Shown: positions 15,955 to 24,236, numbered from the stretch's first letter. The stretch: 47,951 nt of DNA from DAINBT01 sp036732785 (GCA_964537505.1 CAZICK010000020.1:1-47951), one strand, 5' to 3'. The notes: generated from the letters alone by a model not told the origin. Made by a program: numbers and translations.

Positions 15955-18051
15955 ATGATGAGCGTAGAAAATAGATATATGGAGCTTGCAAAGATACGTA
16001 ACATAGGCGTTATGGCCCATATTGACGCGGGCAAGACCACCGTTACCGAACGGATTCTCTATTTCACCGGTCGCACCTATAAGATAGGTGAGGTGCACAA
16101 TGGGACGGCGGTGATGGACTACCTGGCTGAGGAACAGGAGCGTGGTATCACCATTACTTCCGCTGCGACGACGTGTCCGTGGAAGGGTTACACGATTAAT
16201 CTTATCGATACGCCTGGCCATGTGGATTTTACGGTGGAAGTGGAGCGTTCTCTTCGTGTGCTGGACGGTGCAGTGGCGGTATTCGATGCCAGCGAAGGTG
16301 TTCAGGCACAGTCGGAGACCGTCTGGCAGCAGGCCCGCAAATACAATGTACCGTGCATCTGTTTTGTTAACAAAATGGACAAGATAGGCGCCGATTTTGA
16401 GATGTCGATCAACAGTATGCGTGAAAAATTGCTGGCCCGGGCGGTTCCAGTTCAGATTCCTGTCGGTTCCCAGGGAGATTTCGTTGGGTTTATCGATCTG
16501 TTGGATATGAAGAATGTTGTTTTCAAGGAGGACAAGATCGGGTCTATCTGTACCGAAGAGGATATTCCCGAGACGTATCGGGATCAGGCTGAACAGGCCC
16601 GCCAATATATGATCGAAATGGCTTGCGAATACGATGAAAATCTTATGGATAAGTACATTCATAATGAACCGGTTAGCAGAGAAGATATTATAGCTGGTTT
16701 GCGGCGGGGTAGTCTATTGAACGAGCTAAATCCGACGCTGTGTGGCTCGGCTCTGAAAAATATCGGTTCTCGCAGACTGCTTGATGCGGTGGTCGATTTT
16801 CTGCCCAGTCCGCTGGATCGCGGTACTATCAAGGGTCATGTGCCGCACAAAATAGATAAAATTATCGAATGCGAGTGCGATCCAAATGGTCCGCTGGTGG
16901 CGTTGGCTTTCAAGATTACCTCTGATCAGCACGGAGATTTGACTTTTGTACGAATTTATTCCGGTACCATAAAGAATAACATGCGAATCCTTAACAGCAC
17001 GAGAGATCGCAAAGAGAGTCTGACCAAAATATACCGAATGCACGCCCAATCGCGAAAACTTTGTGAGACGGCCCAGGCGGGGGATATTGTGGCGATTATC
17101 GGACTAAAACAGACCCTCACTGGTGATACGCTGTGTCTGCCTAAAAAGCCGATTGAACTGGAAAATATTGAATTTCCTGAGCCGGTACTGAGTCTTTCGA
17201 TTGAGCCGCGTACCGCCAGTGACCGTAGCCGTCTGGGGGAGGCTATGGGGATTTTGAAGCGGGAAGACCCTACTTTTTGGTTCAAATACGACCCCGAGAC
17301 CGGTCAGACCATTATCAGTGGTATGGGCGAACTGCATCTGGAGATTCTTCAGCACAAATTGGTTCGGGACATGAAGGTGGATGTGCTGGTGGGTCGTCCG
17401 CGAGTTGCTTATAAGGAGACTATATCGGCTTCGGCCGAGGGGGTGGGCAAGTTTATTAAGCAGACCGGTGGTCGCGGACAGTACGGGCATATAGTCATTA
17501 GTGTTGAGCAGCACCGGCCCGAACCGGGGGAAGAGCATCTGGTTTTTGAGGATAAGATTGTCGGTGGAGCGGTGCCGAAAGAGTACATACCATCGGCTAT
17601 AGACGGTATTCGCCAGGCTGCTGCTACAGGTATTTTGGCAGGATACCCGATTATTGATGTAAAAATCAGCCTTCTTGACGGTTCCTTTCATTTGGTGGAT
17701 TCGTCCGATCTGGCTTTTCAGCAGGCGGGAAGCATGGCCTTTGTCGATGCGGTCAAAAAAGCCCATCCGGTTCTGCTGGAGCCGATAATGAAGCTGCAAG
17801 TAGTTACCCCGGATCGATTTTATGGTACTGTTCAGGGTGATTTGACTCGCAGACGTGCTGTGATCCATAAGACCGAACAGCGGGGTCAGATAAGGATTAT
17901 CAATGCTTGTGTACCTCTGTGCGAGATGTTTGGTTATGCTTCAGACTTGCGTGGCAGCAGCCAAGGACGGGCTAGCTATACGATGGAACCGGATCGGTAT
18001 AGTCCAATGCCTGAGCAACTGGCGCAAAAAGTTATTGAAACAACCTATTGA
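15955..18051 (+). CDS. fusA: Elongation factor G
   Basis: EF-G is the translocase GTPase of the ribosome. P-loop AHIDAGKT at 21-28, switch II DTPGHVDF and NKMD are all present, followed by domains II-V to the end MPEQLAQKVIE. From ATG 15955 it has 698 residues, the family size. The start is uncertain: the frame is open from TTG 15925, with ATG codons at 15934, 15940, 15955, 15958 and 15979, and none has a clear Shine-Dalgarno. 15955 gives a normal-length N-terminus. tuf does not follow; it lies at the start of the window. Confidence 0.96.
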   Translation: MMSVENRYMELAKIRNIGVMAHIDAGKTTVTERILYFTGRTYKIGEVHNGTAVMDYLAEEQERGITITSAATTCPWKGYTINLIDTPGHVDFTVEVERSLRVLDGAVAVFDASEGVQAQSETVWQQARKYNVPCICFVNKMDKIGADFEMSINSMREKLLARAVPVQIPVGSQGDFVGFIDLLDMKNVVFKEDKIGSICTEEDIPETYRDQAEQARQYMIEMACEYDENLMDKYIHNEPVSREDIIAGLRRGSLLNELNPTLCGSALKNIGSRRLLDAVVDFLPSPLDRGTIKGHVPHKIDKIIECECDPNGPLVALAFKITSDQHGDLTFVRIYSGTIKNNMRILNSTRDRKESLTKIYRMHAQSRKLCETAQAGDIVAIIGLKQTLTGDTLCLPKKPIELENIEFPEPVLSLSIEPRTASDRSRLGEAMGILKREDPTFWFKYDPETGQTIISGMGELHLEILQHKLVRDMKVDVLVGRPRVAYKETISASAEGVGKFIKQTGGRGQYGHIVISVEQHRPEPGEEHLVFEDKIVGGAVPKEYIPSAIDGIRQAAATGILAGYPIIDVKISLLDGSFHLVDSSDLAFQQAGSMAFVDAVKKAHPVLLEPIMKLQVVTPDRFYGTVQGDLTRRRAVIHKTEQRGQIRIINACVPLCEMFGYASDLRGSSQGRASYTMEPDRYSPMPEQLAQKVIETTY

Positions 18052-18187
18052 CATATTATACGACAGTGGTTAAAATGCATAATTCAGCTAAAGCGAGCGG
18101 CAAAACCAGGATGGGCCGCGGTAGTGTAAGTTGTTGTTCTATTTGAAGTTATCCCACGGAAGAGATGGGCAGCCCGCCTTAAGGATA

Positions 18188-18206
18188 CCCAGTTGGTGGG
18201 GTTTTT
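18188..18206 (+). terminator. Weak terminator candidate after fusA
   Basis: CCCA-GTTGG-TGGG (18188-18200) is followed by G and T5. The stem is only 4 bp; it may be helped by the CCCA...TGGG pairing just upstream (near 18153-18171). It lies 137 nt after fusA and before the rpsJ promoter candidate. Confidence 0.35.
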
Positions 18207-18248
18207 GTTCTTTCAGAAATCTTTAGTTGATTTTTATAAATTTTTTAT

Positions 18249-18320
18249 ATTGACTGTGTTGACATAATTGCTACTATGAGCGACCTGTGTAAATTATTGT
18301 TGTAGATTGACTATGTTGAC
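18249..18320 (+). repeat. Promoter-like 15-bp direct repeat before rpsJ
   Basis: ATTGACTGTGTTGAC (18249-18263) recurs as ATTGACTATGTTGAC (18306-18320) with one mismatch, 57 bp apart. Each copy contains two TTGAC -35-like boxes. The first is followed by a well-spaced -10 box; the second has TATCAG after only 13 nt. It looks like a duplicated promoter or activator site. Confidence 0.55.
18250..18277 (+). promoter_or_regulatory. Candidate promoter for the S10 cluster
   Basis: TTGACT (18250-18255), 16-nt spacer, TACTAT (18272-18277). The box sequences and spacing match the promoter candidate upstream of rpmG. It would give a leader of about 120 nt to rpsJ. Confidence 0.6.
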
Positions 18321-18402
18321 GGAACTATCAGTGGCAGGAAGCTCTTACAGATTAGAGTTGATTGTTTCGGATAGGAAAGATTATTGATCAGGAGCCGGTT
18401 TG

Positions 18403-18711
18403 GTGGAGACGGAAAGGATACGAATACGCATGGAGGCGTACGACCACGGAGCTTTGGATGCCTCGGCGCGTGAAATTGTCGATCAAGCCCGGCGTACCAG
18501 TGCCAAGGTAAGTGGACCTGTTCCATTGCCTACCCGTATAGAGCGATATACGGTACTTAGGTCGCCGCATATTGACAAGAAATCGCGTGAGCAATTCGAG
18601 ATTCGTACGCATAAGCGGATTATCGATATTAGTGAGGCCAACCCCCGTACGGTCGAGGCCTTGAACCGTTTGGTGGTTCCCGCGGGAGTGTTTATCAAGA
18701 TACGCGTTTAG
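18403..18711 (+). CDS. rpsJ: Ribosomal protein S10
   Basis: S10 is a 30S head protein that also serves as NusE in antitermination complexes. The product is 102 residues, with ERIRIRMEAYDH at the start and the VLRSPHIDKKSREQFEIRTH loop that is the family signature. GTG 18403 lies 8 nt after GGAG; TTG 18400 is an alternative with 5 nt spacing. The gene stands first in the S10 cluster but is separated from rplC by an unusually structured 155-nt spacer. Confidence 0.96.
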   Translation: METERIRIRMEAYDHGALDASAREIVDQARRTSAKVSGPVPLPTRIERYTVLRSPHIDKKSREQFEIRTHKRIIDISEANPRTVEALNRLVVPAGVFIKIRV

Positions 18712-18718
18712 CGTTTTT

Positions 18719-18853
18719 GAAGACGTGCTGATGTTAAGATGGGCACGTTTTTTTTGTTGTATGAATTCAGGTGAGCAAACGAACAAGCCCCGCCGAGTTG
18801 GGTTTGTGGGTCCGCCTTTGGCGGATGATTTTTATTGGCCCGTACGAACGGGC
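18719..18853 (+). promoter_or_regulatory. Four-hairpin leader between rpsJ and rplC
   Basis: Hairpin 1: ACGTGC (18723-18728)/GCACGT (18743-18748), extendable by AAG with the following T8 run, is terminator-like. Hairpin 2: CAAGCCC (18784-18790)/GGGTTTG (18800-18806). Hairpin 3: TCCGCC-TTT-GGCGGA (18811-18825), then T5 at 18829-18833, also terminator-like. Hairpin 4: GCCCGT-ACGA-ACGGGC (18838-18853) ends 13 nt before the rplC start and next to its weak AGGT ribosome-binding site. The set suggests an attenuating and translation-controlling leader; E. coli uses L4 to control its S10 leader in this way, but no specific ligand is identifiable here. Confidence 0.6.
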
Positions 18854-18866
18854 AGGTATTGACGAA

Positions 18867-19514
18867 ATGGCAAAGATGCTTTTGGGCAAAAAAATCGGCA
18901 TGACACGGCTTTATAATGACGGTGGGGTTATAGAACCGGTTACGGTTATTCAGGCGGGTCCGTGCACGGTTATGCAGATCAAGACAGAGCAGACCGATGG
19001 TTATGTTGCGATGCAACTGGGTTTCGGTGACGTGAAGCGTTCGCGGCAAAAGAAACCTCAAATCGGCCATGCAAAGAAGGCCAATGCTGTGGTAAAGAGC
19101 TTTATTCGCGAGTTGAGACTTGACGATGCTTCTGGAAATGAGGTTGGCGATAAGCTCACAGTCGAAGTTTTTGAAGGAGTGAATTACGTTGACGTTGTTG
19201 GCGTTAGCAAGGGTAAAGGTTTTGCCGGTGTTATGAAGCGGCACGGTTTTAAGGGTATGCCAGCCAGTCGTGGTTGCGAACGGAAGCACCGCCATCCCGG
19301 GGGTATCGGATCGAATTCCGGAAGTGCCGGAACGGCTCGCGCTATCCGAAAAGGCAAGAAGATGGGTGGCCATATGGGTCATGTCCGCTGTACCAGCTGT
19401 AACCGGCGTGTTGTAGATATTGATGTGGGAAATAATCTGTTGATGGTTAAGGGGCCTGTTCCTGGTCCGGCCAATGGGTTTGTGATGATCCGAACGGCTA
19501 AGACCAGGCAATAG
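18867..19514 (+). CDS. rplC: Ribosomal protein L3
   Basis: L3 starts 50S assembly and reaches toward the peptidyl transferase centre. From ATG 18867 (MAKMLLGKKIGMTRLYNDGG) it has 215 residues. The frame is open upstream to GTG 18771, but those 32 codons overlap the hairpin leader and are not L3-like, so the internal ATG is chosen. The long loop segment FKGMPASRGCERKHRHPGG and the C-terminal KGPVPGPANGFVMIR are intact. Confidence 0.96.
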   Translation: MAKMLLGKKIGMTRLYNDGGVIEPVTVIQAGPCTVMQIKTEQTDGYVAMQLGFGDVKRSRQKKPQIGHAKKANAVVKSFIRELRLDDASGNEVGDKLTVEVFEGVNYVDVVGVSKGKGFAGVMKRHGFKGMPASRGCERKHRHPGGIGSNSGSAGTARAIRKGKKMGGHMGHVRCTSCNRRVVDIDVGNNLLMVKGPVPGPANGFVMIRTAKTRQ

Positions 19515-19551
19515 TGCGCCAAAGTGCATGAAGCCATAGTGGCGGAGCAAT

Positions 19552-20202
19552 ATGATAGATTTACCAGTTTACAATCGAGAAGGCCAGGAAGTTGATCGTA
19601 TCCAGATCGATGAGGCTGTTTTGGGCGGGCGTGTTCGTTTTGTTTTGCTGAAGCAGGCTCTGGTCATGTATCATGCGAATAAGCATCAGGGTACGGCTGT
19701 GACCAAGAACCGTGGTATGGTAGCCGGTTCGACCCGTAAGTTGTATCGGCAAAAAGGTACGGGTCGTGCCCGTATGGGTGCCATACGTACGGCCGTTCGC
19801 AAAGGCGGCGGTGTGACTTTTGCCAAGAGAATTCGCGACTTCGGTAAGCGGATGCCTAAGAAGCAGCGTTGCATGGCACGTAACTCGGCGATTTTGGCTA
19901 AACTACGAAGTAACGATGCTATAGTGATCGACAAACTGGAGTTTGATCAGCCTAAGACCAAAAATTTTGTCGCCATATTGAATAATCTGAAGATTGATCG
20001 AAGTTGCCTGGTGGCTGTGGAAGATCGTAACGTTAATGTTTATAAATCGTTGCGTAACATACCTCGTATTGATGCTTTGGAAGTGGATCAGCTTAATGCG
20101 GGTGATATTTGTAGTCGTCGTAAGCTGTTGTTTACTCGCAGGGCGTTAGAAATTATAACGTCTTGCGATGGCGGCGACCCGGAGGCAGAGGGCGGAAACT
20201 GA
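19552..20202 (+). CDS. rplD: Ribosomal protein L4
   Basis: L4 lines the exit tunnel with its extended loop and in E. coli represses the S10 operon. The protein has 216 residues. The loop GSTRKLYRQKGTGRARMG (about 61-78), GGGVTFAKRIRDF and the Rossmann-like C-terminal domain (ALEVDQLNAGDI) are recognisable. The C-terminus adds an acidic tail DGGDPEAEGGN. It follows rplC by 37 nt. Confidence 0.95.
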   Translation: MIDLPVYNREGQEVDRIQIDEAVLGGRVRFVLLKQALVMYHANKHQGTAVTKNRGMVAGSTRKLYRQKGTGRARMGAIRTAVRKGGGVTFAKRIRDFGKRMPKKQRCMARNSAILAKLRSNDAIVIDKLEFDQPKTKNFVAILNNLKIDRSCLVAVEDRNVNVYKSLRNIPRIDALEVDQLNAGDICSRRKLLFTRRALEIITSCDGGDPEAEGGN

Positions 20203-20240
20203 GTAGTTTCAATGAGTAAGCGATGTTGAGGTAGTGATAA

Positions 20241-20519
20241 GTGGATAAATATCAGGTAGTAATTCGGCCGTTGGTTACTGAGCAGGGTGCGCATCAGGCG
20301 CAGGTTTTTAATGCGTATCCTTTTCAGGTGCATCTCGATGCTAACAAAGCTGAGATCAGGCAGGCTGTCGAAAAGATATACAATGTTAAGGTTAAGGATG
20401 TAAGGACGTCGAACCGTAAAGGTAAACCGAGACGTCGTGGTCATACACGCGGCGTTACGGCGCATTGGAAAAAAGCGGTAGTGGTGTTGCACGAGGAATA
20501 TCGGATAGATTTGTTCTAG
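20241..20519 (+). CDS. rplW: Ribosomal protein L23
   Basis: L23 sits at the tunnel exit, where trigger factor and SRP dock. The 92-residue product (DKYQVVIRPLVTEQGAHQAQ) starts at GTG 20241. The conserved KPRRRGHTRG loop, in which the usual sequence is GK.RR.G...G, and the strand AVVVLHEEYRIDLF are present. It is close to normal length. Confidence 0.94.
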   Translation: MDKYQVVIRPLVTEQGAHQAQVFNAYPFQVHLDANKAEIRQAVEKIYNVKVKDVRTSNRKGKPRRRGHTRGVTAHWKKAVVVLHEEYRIDLF

Positions 20520-20552
20520 GCAATTAGATCGCCTTAGTCAGAAAGTAAAAAA

Positions 20553-21404
20553 ATGGGTATTCGTGTTTATAAACCGACCAGTCCAGGAAGACGAAATGCT
20601 TCGGTGAACGATTACGCTGAGGTTACGCGCAGCCAGCCTGAGAAGTCGCTGGTCAAGCGTATCAAGAAAAACGGCGGCCGTAATCACAGTGGTAAGGTGA
20701 CGGTTCGTTTTCGTGGTGGAGGCGCCCGCAAGATTTATCGTATGGTTGATTTCAAGCGTAACAAGGATGGGATTCCGGCGAAGGTTGCGGCAATCGAATA
20801 CGATCCCAATCGTACGTGCCACATAGCTTTGCTACATTATGCCGACGGTGAGAAGCGTTATATTCTTGCTCCGGTGGGTCTGCAGGTGGGCGAGATGGTC
20901 GAGAGCGGCGTGAGTGTGGAGCCTAAGACTGGCAATTGTATGCCCTTGGGGTCGATTCCTGTTGGTTTGGAAGTGCATAATATCGAGATGAACGCGGGGC
21001 AAGGTGGCAAGATGGTGCGTTCGGCGGGTGGGGTGGCTCGTCTGGCTGCCAAAGACGGCAAGATGGCTCATATAATTCTTCCAAGCGGTGAGATGAGAAT
21101 GGCGCCTGTGGTTTGCCGTGCTACGATCGGTCAGATCGGTAATGTGGATCATCAGCATGTGCGGATCGGCAAAGCTGGTCGCAAGCGTCACATGGGGAAA
21201 AAGCCGCATGTTCGCGGCAAGGCTATGAATCCGGTAGCTCACCCTATGGGCGGTGGCGAAGGGCGTTCTAACGGTGGACGTCATCCGTGTTCTCCCACTG
21301 GAGTATTGGCCAAGGGTGGTAAAACACGTAACCCGCGTAAAGGCTCGAATAAATGGATTATTCGTCGGCGTAAGAGTAAACGTTATGGACAATTGGTGCT
21401 GTAA
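20553..21404 (+). CDS. rplB: Ribosomal protein L2
   Basis: L2 supports the peptidyl transferase region and intersubunit bridge B7b. The 283-residue length is typical. Start GIRVYKPTSPGRRNASV and the catalytic-region loop MNPVAHPMGGGEGRSNGG (near residue 226-243), including the conserved histidine in NPVAHPMGGG, are intact. The end NKWIIRRRKSKRYG is the usual basic tail. Confidence 0.98.
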   Translation: MGIRVYKPTSPGRRNASVNDYAEVTRSQPEKSLVKRIKKNGGRNHSGKVTVRFRGGGARKIYRMVDFKRNKDGIPAKVAAIEYDPNRTCHIALLHYADGEKRYILAPVGLQVGEMVESGVSVEPKTGNCMPLGSIPVGLEVHNIEMNAGQGGKMVRSAGGVARLAAKDGKMAHIILPSGEMRMAPVVCRATIGQIGNVDHQHVRIGKAGRKRHMGKKPHVRGKAMNPVAHPMGGGEGRSNGGRHPCSPTGVLAKGGKTRNPRKGSNKWIIRRRKSKRYGQLVL

Positions 21405-21419
21405 GATAAAGGTGCAGGT

Positions 21420-21689
21420 ATGGGTCGATCTTTAAAAAAAGGACCTTTTGTGGACGAGAAGCTCTTTGGTAAGGTGCTCAAACAAGATGAGCAGGGCAGT
21501 CGTGATCCCATTAAGACGTGGGCGCGAAGATCCACCGTTGTGCCGGAGTTTGTCGGACATACGTTTATGGTACATAACGGTAAGATGTTTAATAAGGTTT
21601 ATATTACTGAAGATATGGTTGGCCATAAGTTGGGTGAGTTTTCCCCGACGCGGACGTTCCGTGGTCACAGTGGCGGCAGGAAGAAGTAG
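21420..21689 (+). CDS. rpsS: Ribosomal protein S19
   Basis: S19 is a head protein of the 30S subunit that touches A-site tRNA. The 89-residue product begins MGRSLKKGPFVDEKLF and ends GEFSPTRTFRGHSGGRKK, both diagnostic. The gene follows rplB after 15 nt. A 100-nt spacer with a GCCGG/CCGGC pairing (near 21715-21739) separates it from the unusual rplV. Confidence 0.97.
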   Translation: MGRSLKKGPFVDEKLFGKVLKQDEQGSRDPIKTWARRSTVVPEFVGHTFMVHNGKMFNKVYITEDMVGHKLGEFSPTRTFRGHSGGRKK

Positions 21690-21789
21690 TAAGGTTGTGA
21701 TCATGACGGCTGGAGCCGGTTTGACTGATAAATCCGGCCTGAGCAAATAACAGAGGTTTTTCAAGAGAAGTCAGGAAACGAAGGAAGTA

Positions 21790-22359
21790 ATGTTAAGCGG
21801 CAGCAAGCTTAAAAGATATCGCAAAGCGATGGGTATGAGCGTGGATAAGTTGGCGGAGGCACTGGTGCCGGATAATTTACCGCCGGATAAATACCAGGCT
21901 CGAATGAAAGATTTGCGCGCGTCCATCAATAATTGGGAGCAGGGTCTTTACTGTCCGCAGCCTAAGCAGCAGGAGGTCGATGCCTTGTCGGGGGTTTTGG
22001 GGATAGAGCGGCAGAGTTTGGAAATATGGTCGGCTTCGCATCTTTATGCTCCAATAGCACCGCGTAAAGCCCGATTGGTTGCGGAGTTGATACGTGGTTG
22101 TGCCGTTCAGGACGCATTGGATTTGCTGAAGTTTGCTAATAAGCGTGCAGCGGTATATGTTGACAAGGTTCTGCGCAGCGCTATTGCTAACGCGGATGAG
22201 CAGGAAGTTGATATCGAGCTGTTGTATGTATGCGAGGCTCGTGTGGATGAAGGTGGCGTACGGCTGGCTACCCGGCGGTGGCGTCCGAAAGACCGTGGTC
22301 GAGCGGTGCCTTTTACCCGATTGGCCAGTCATATTCACGTAAGCGTTGATTTAGAGTAG
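21790..22359 (+). CDS. rplV: Ribosomal protein L22 with N-terminal helix-turn-helix domain
   Basis: The C-terminal part (about 83-189, YAPIAPRKARLVAELIRG to FTRLASHIHVSVDLE) is L22, whose loop lines the exit tunnel. Bacterial L22 is normally about 110 residues; here 80 extra N-terminal residues look like an Xre/Cro helix-turn-helix: KLKRYRKAMGMSVDKLAEAL (6-25), ASINNWEQG (44-52), then QQEVDALSGVLGI (60-72), with an insertion between the first helices. The start is supported by AAGGAAG before ATG 21790, and no better internal start precedes the L22 core. The fusion could bind RNA or DNA for autoregulation or be a structural extension; the function is not known. Confidence 0.93.
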   Translation: MLSGSKLKRYRKAMGMSVDKLAEALVPDNLPPDKYQARMKDLRASINNWEQGLYCPQPKQQEVDALSGVLGIERQSLEIWSASHLYAPIAPRKARLVAELIRGCAVQDALDLLKFANKRAAVYVDKVLRSAIANADEQEVDIELLYVCEARVDEGGVRLATRRWRPKDRGRAVPFTRLASHIHVSVDLE

Positions 22360-22406
22360 TTTTTTTTGGAGATAATGCCCTAAGCGGTAGAAATTTGAGG
22401 AAGTTT

Positions 22407-23153
22407 ATGGGTCATAAAGTTTCGCCAATTGGTTTTCGGACAGGAATAACGCTCGGATGGAAAAGCCGATGGTTTGCTCCGAAGGCGGCTTTTGGCGATT
22501 TTTTGATCGAAGACTATCAAATTCGGAAGTTTATAGATGATCGGCTGAACCGACGTCCTCCTTATGCCGCTGTCGGAGGGATTGATATTGAAAGGACTCG
22601 TGACGAGGTACGGGTGAACCTCCAGACGGCCCGGCCGGGACTGGTGATAGGTCCTAAAGGGGCTGAGATTGAGAAGTTAAAAGAAGCGATTGAAGATATG
22701 ATCAATCGCAAAGTTACCGTTAATGTAACGGAAGTCAAAAGCCCTGAGCTTAACGCTCAGTTGGTAGCTGAGGCGATTTCCGAGCAGTTCAAGCGGCGAG
22801 CAGCTTTTCGACGAGTGATGAAACAGCACTGTGAAGCGGCTATGGCCAACGGCGCTCGGGGCGTTAAGATTATCTGTAGTGGTCGATTGGGCGGAGCGGA
22901 ATTGGCCCGTTCAGAGAAACAAATTATGGGCAGCATTCCGCTGCAGACTTTGCAGGCTAATGTGGATTACGGGTTGGCGGTTTCGGTGACGACTTATGGA
23001 ACTATTGGTATTAAGGTGTGGATTTTCCTGTCGATGTTTAACGAACCCGAACCGAGCGGTCCCAGTGTCGGCTCCGGAGCGTCCGCGCCAAGACCAGCAA
23101 GACCGGCAGGACCGACAAGCAGGCAATCAGGACCGAAGAAGACAAGAGGTTAA
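22407..23153 (+). CDS. rpsC: Ribosomal protein S3
   Basis: S3 forms part of the mRNA entry tunnel of the 30S subunit. From ATG 22407 (MGHKVSPIGFRTGI) it has 248 residues; the upstream TTG 22395 overlaps the Shine-Dalgarno GAGGAA and is not preferred. The KH domain motif VIGPKGAEIEKLK and C-terminal domain ending YGTIGIKVWIFL are intact. A Pro/Ser/Gly/Arg-rich tail of about 36 residues follows and is likely disordered. Confidence 0.96.
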   Translation: MGHKVSPIGFRTGITLGWKSRWFAPKAAFGDFLIEDYQIRKFIDDRLNRRPPYAAVGGIDIERTRDEVRVNLQTARPGLVIGPKGAEIEKLKEAIEDMINRKVTVNVTEVKSPELNAQLVAEAISEQFKRRAAFRRVMKQHCEAAMANGARGVKIICSGRLGGAELARSEKQIMGSIPLQTLQANVDYGLAVSVTTYGTIGIKVWIFLSMFNEPEPSGPSVGSGASAPRPARPAGPTSRQSGPKKTRG

Positions 23154-23156
23154 ATT

Positions 23157-23576
23157 ATGGCTTTAATGCCAAAAAGAGTTAAGTATCGTAAGTATCAGCG
23201 CGGCAAAAACACAGGCAACGCTACGCGAGGCAATTTTGTGGCTTTTGGAGAGTTTGGTTTGCAGTCGCTGGGTCTGTCACAGATTTCCGGCCGTCAGATA
23301 GAAGCCGGCCGAGTGGCGGCGACGCATTATCTGCATCGCGAAGGAAAAGTTTATATAAGGATATTTCCGCATCGTTCGGTGAGCGGTAAGCCTTTGGAGA
23401 CGCGTATGGGTAAGGGAAAAGGCGAGCCGGCTTTTTGGGCCGCTAAGGTTAAGCCGGGCACGATGCTTTATGAGATCGGCGGTGTTCCCGAAGATGTGGC
23501 GAGGGAAGCGATGGTTCGGGTGGCGCATAAGATGCCGGTCAGGTGTCGTTTTGTAAAACGTCATCATGCCGGATAG
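23157..23576 (+). CDS. rplP: Ribosomal protein L16
   Basis: L16 organises the A-site tRNA region of 23S rRNA. The 139-residue product contains MPKRVKYRKYQRG near the start and RMGKGKGEPAFWAAKVKPG in the middle, both diagnostic. It begins 3 nt after the rpsC stop. The fourth codon ATG (23166) would give the more common MPKR start. Confidence 0.97.
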   Translation: MALMPKRVKYRKYQRGKNTGNATRGNFVAFGEFGLQSLGLSQISGRQIEAGRVAATHYLHREGKVYIRIFPHRSVSGKPLETRMGKGKGEPAFWAAKVKPGTMLYEIGGVPEDVAREAMVRVAHKMPVRCRFVKRHHAG

Positions 23577-23666
23577 AATTTAAATGATTTATGAGAAACT
23601 AACGTTGCAAACTTATAAGTGATTGGCATGTAATCTAATGTTTTGTGACAGGTAAGATTGACAGTT

Positions 23667-23888
23667 ATGAAAGCCAGTGAAATAAGAGAATGGAATCCGG
23701 ACGAGTTAGAAGGCGAGCTTGAGAGTCTGCGGCGGCGTCTGTTTGATATTCGCGGCCAGGCGGTTACGGAAAAACTCGAAGATCCGAGTCTGCTTACCAA
23801 GATAAAACGTGACATAGCCAGGATCGAAACCGTGATACGGGAACGTCAGTTGACAGGGCAAGCTCAAGAGGATTCTCAGAGCCGATAG
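23667..23888 (+). CDS. rpmC: Ribosomal protein L29
   Basis: L29 lies at the tunnel exit next to L23. From ATG 23667 (MKASEIREWNPDELEGEL) it has 73 residues forming the two-helix hairpin typical of the family. TTG 23658 is an upstream alternative nearer the AGGTAAG site. The C-terminal TGQAQEDSQSR is a short polar extension. Confidence 0.92.
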   Translation: MKASEIREWNPDELEGELESLRRRLFDIRGQAVTEKLEDPSLLTKIKRDIARIETVIRERQLTGQAQEDSQSR

Positions 23889-23920
23889 GAAATCGCAACT
23901 AAAACAAGGATCGATTGCTA

Positions 23921-24181
23921 ATGATGGCCACAACGCGTAAAATTCCAACTTTACATAAAGGTATTGTTTCCTCAAAGTCAGGGGACAAGACGATTCGGGT
24001 GGTGCTCGACTACCTGGCAAAGCATCCCAAGTACGGAAAGATGTTAAAGCGGCGGTCAGTTGCCCATGTACACGATGAGGGGAATCAGGCCGGAGTCGGT
24101 GACACGGTGGAGATTTGCAAGTGCCGCAAGTTGAGTAAGAGCAAGAGTTGGCGCCTGGTGCGCATTCTTGGAAGTGTTTGA
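23921..24181 (+). CDS. rpsQ: Ribosomal protein S17
   Basis: S17 is a primary 16S rRNA binder with an OB fold. The 86-residue product contains the conserved KGIVSSKSGDKTIRVVL strand pair and GVGDTVEICKCRKLSKSKSW. The second ATG (23924) is an equal alternative; AAGGA at 23906-23910 is 10 nt before 23921. TTG 23915 is considered less likely. Confidence 0.94.
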   Translation: MMATTRKIPTLHKGIVSSKSGDKTIRVVLDYLAKHPKYGKMLKRRSVAHVHDEGNQAGVGDTVEICKCRKLSKSKSWRLVRILGSV

Positions 24182-24236
24182 GGAATTTTGTGATCTGATC
24201 ACCATGTATCAGATAAGTATTGGACAGGAATGGTTA

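Larger units (their letters stand above)
18052..18399 (+). other. Intergenic region fusA-rpsJ with regulatory signals
   Basis: No protein gene is apparent in these 348 bases. They hold a GCGGC/GCCGC pairing near 18098-18120, a weak terminator at 18188-18206, an AT-rich stretch, the promoter candidate at 18250-18277, and a near-exact 15-bp direct repeat. This is the break between the str genes and the S10-spc-alpha supercluster and therefore a likely place for regulation of rpsJ and its followers. Confidence 0.6.

Noticed and set aside
15592..16662. 356-aa minus-strand ORF
   Set aside because: It is antisense to rpsG and fusA and reflects codon bias of those genes.
18771..18866. 32-residue N-terminal extension of L3 from GTG 18771
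   Set aside because: These codons overlap two or three hairpins and are not L3-like; ATG 18867 gives the family start MAKMLLGKKIGM.
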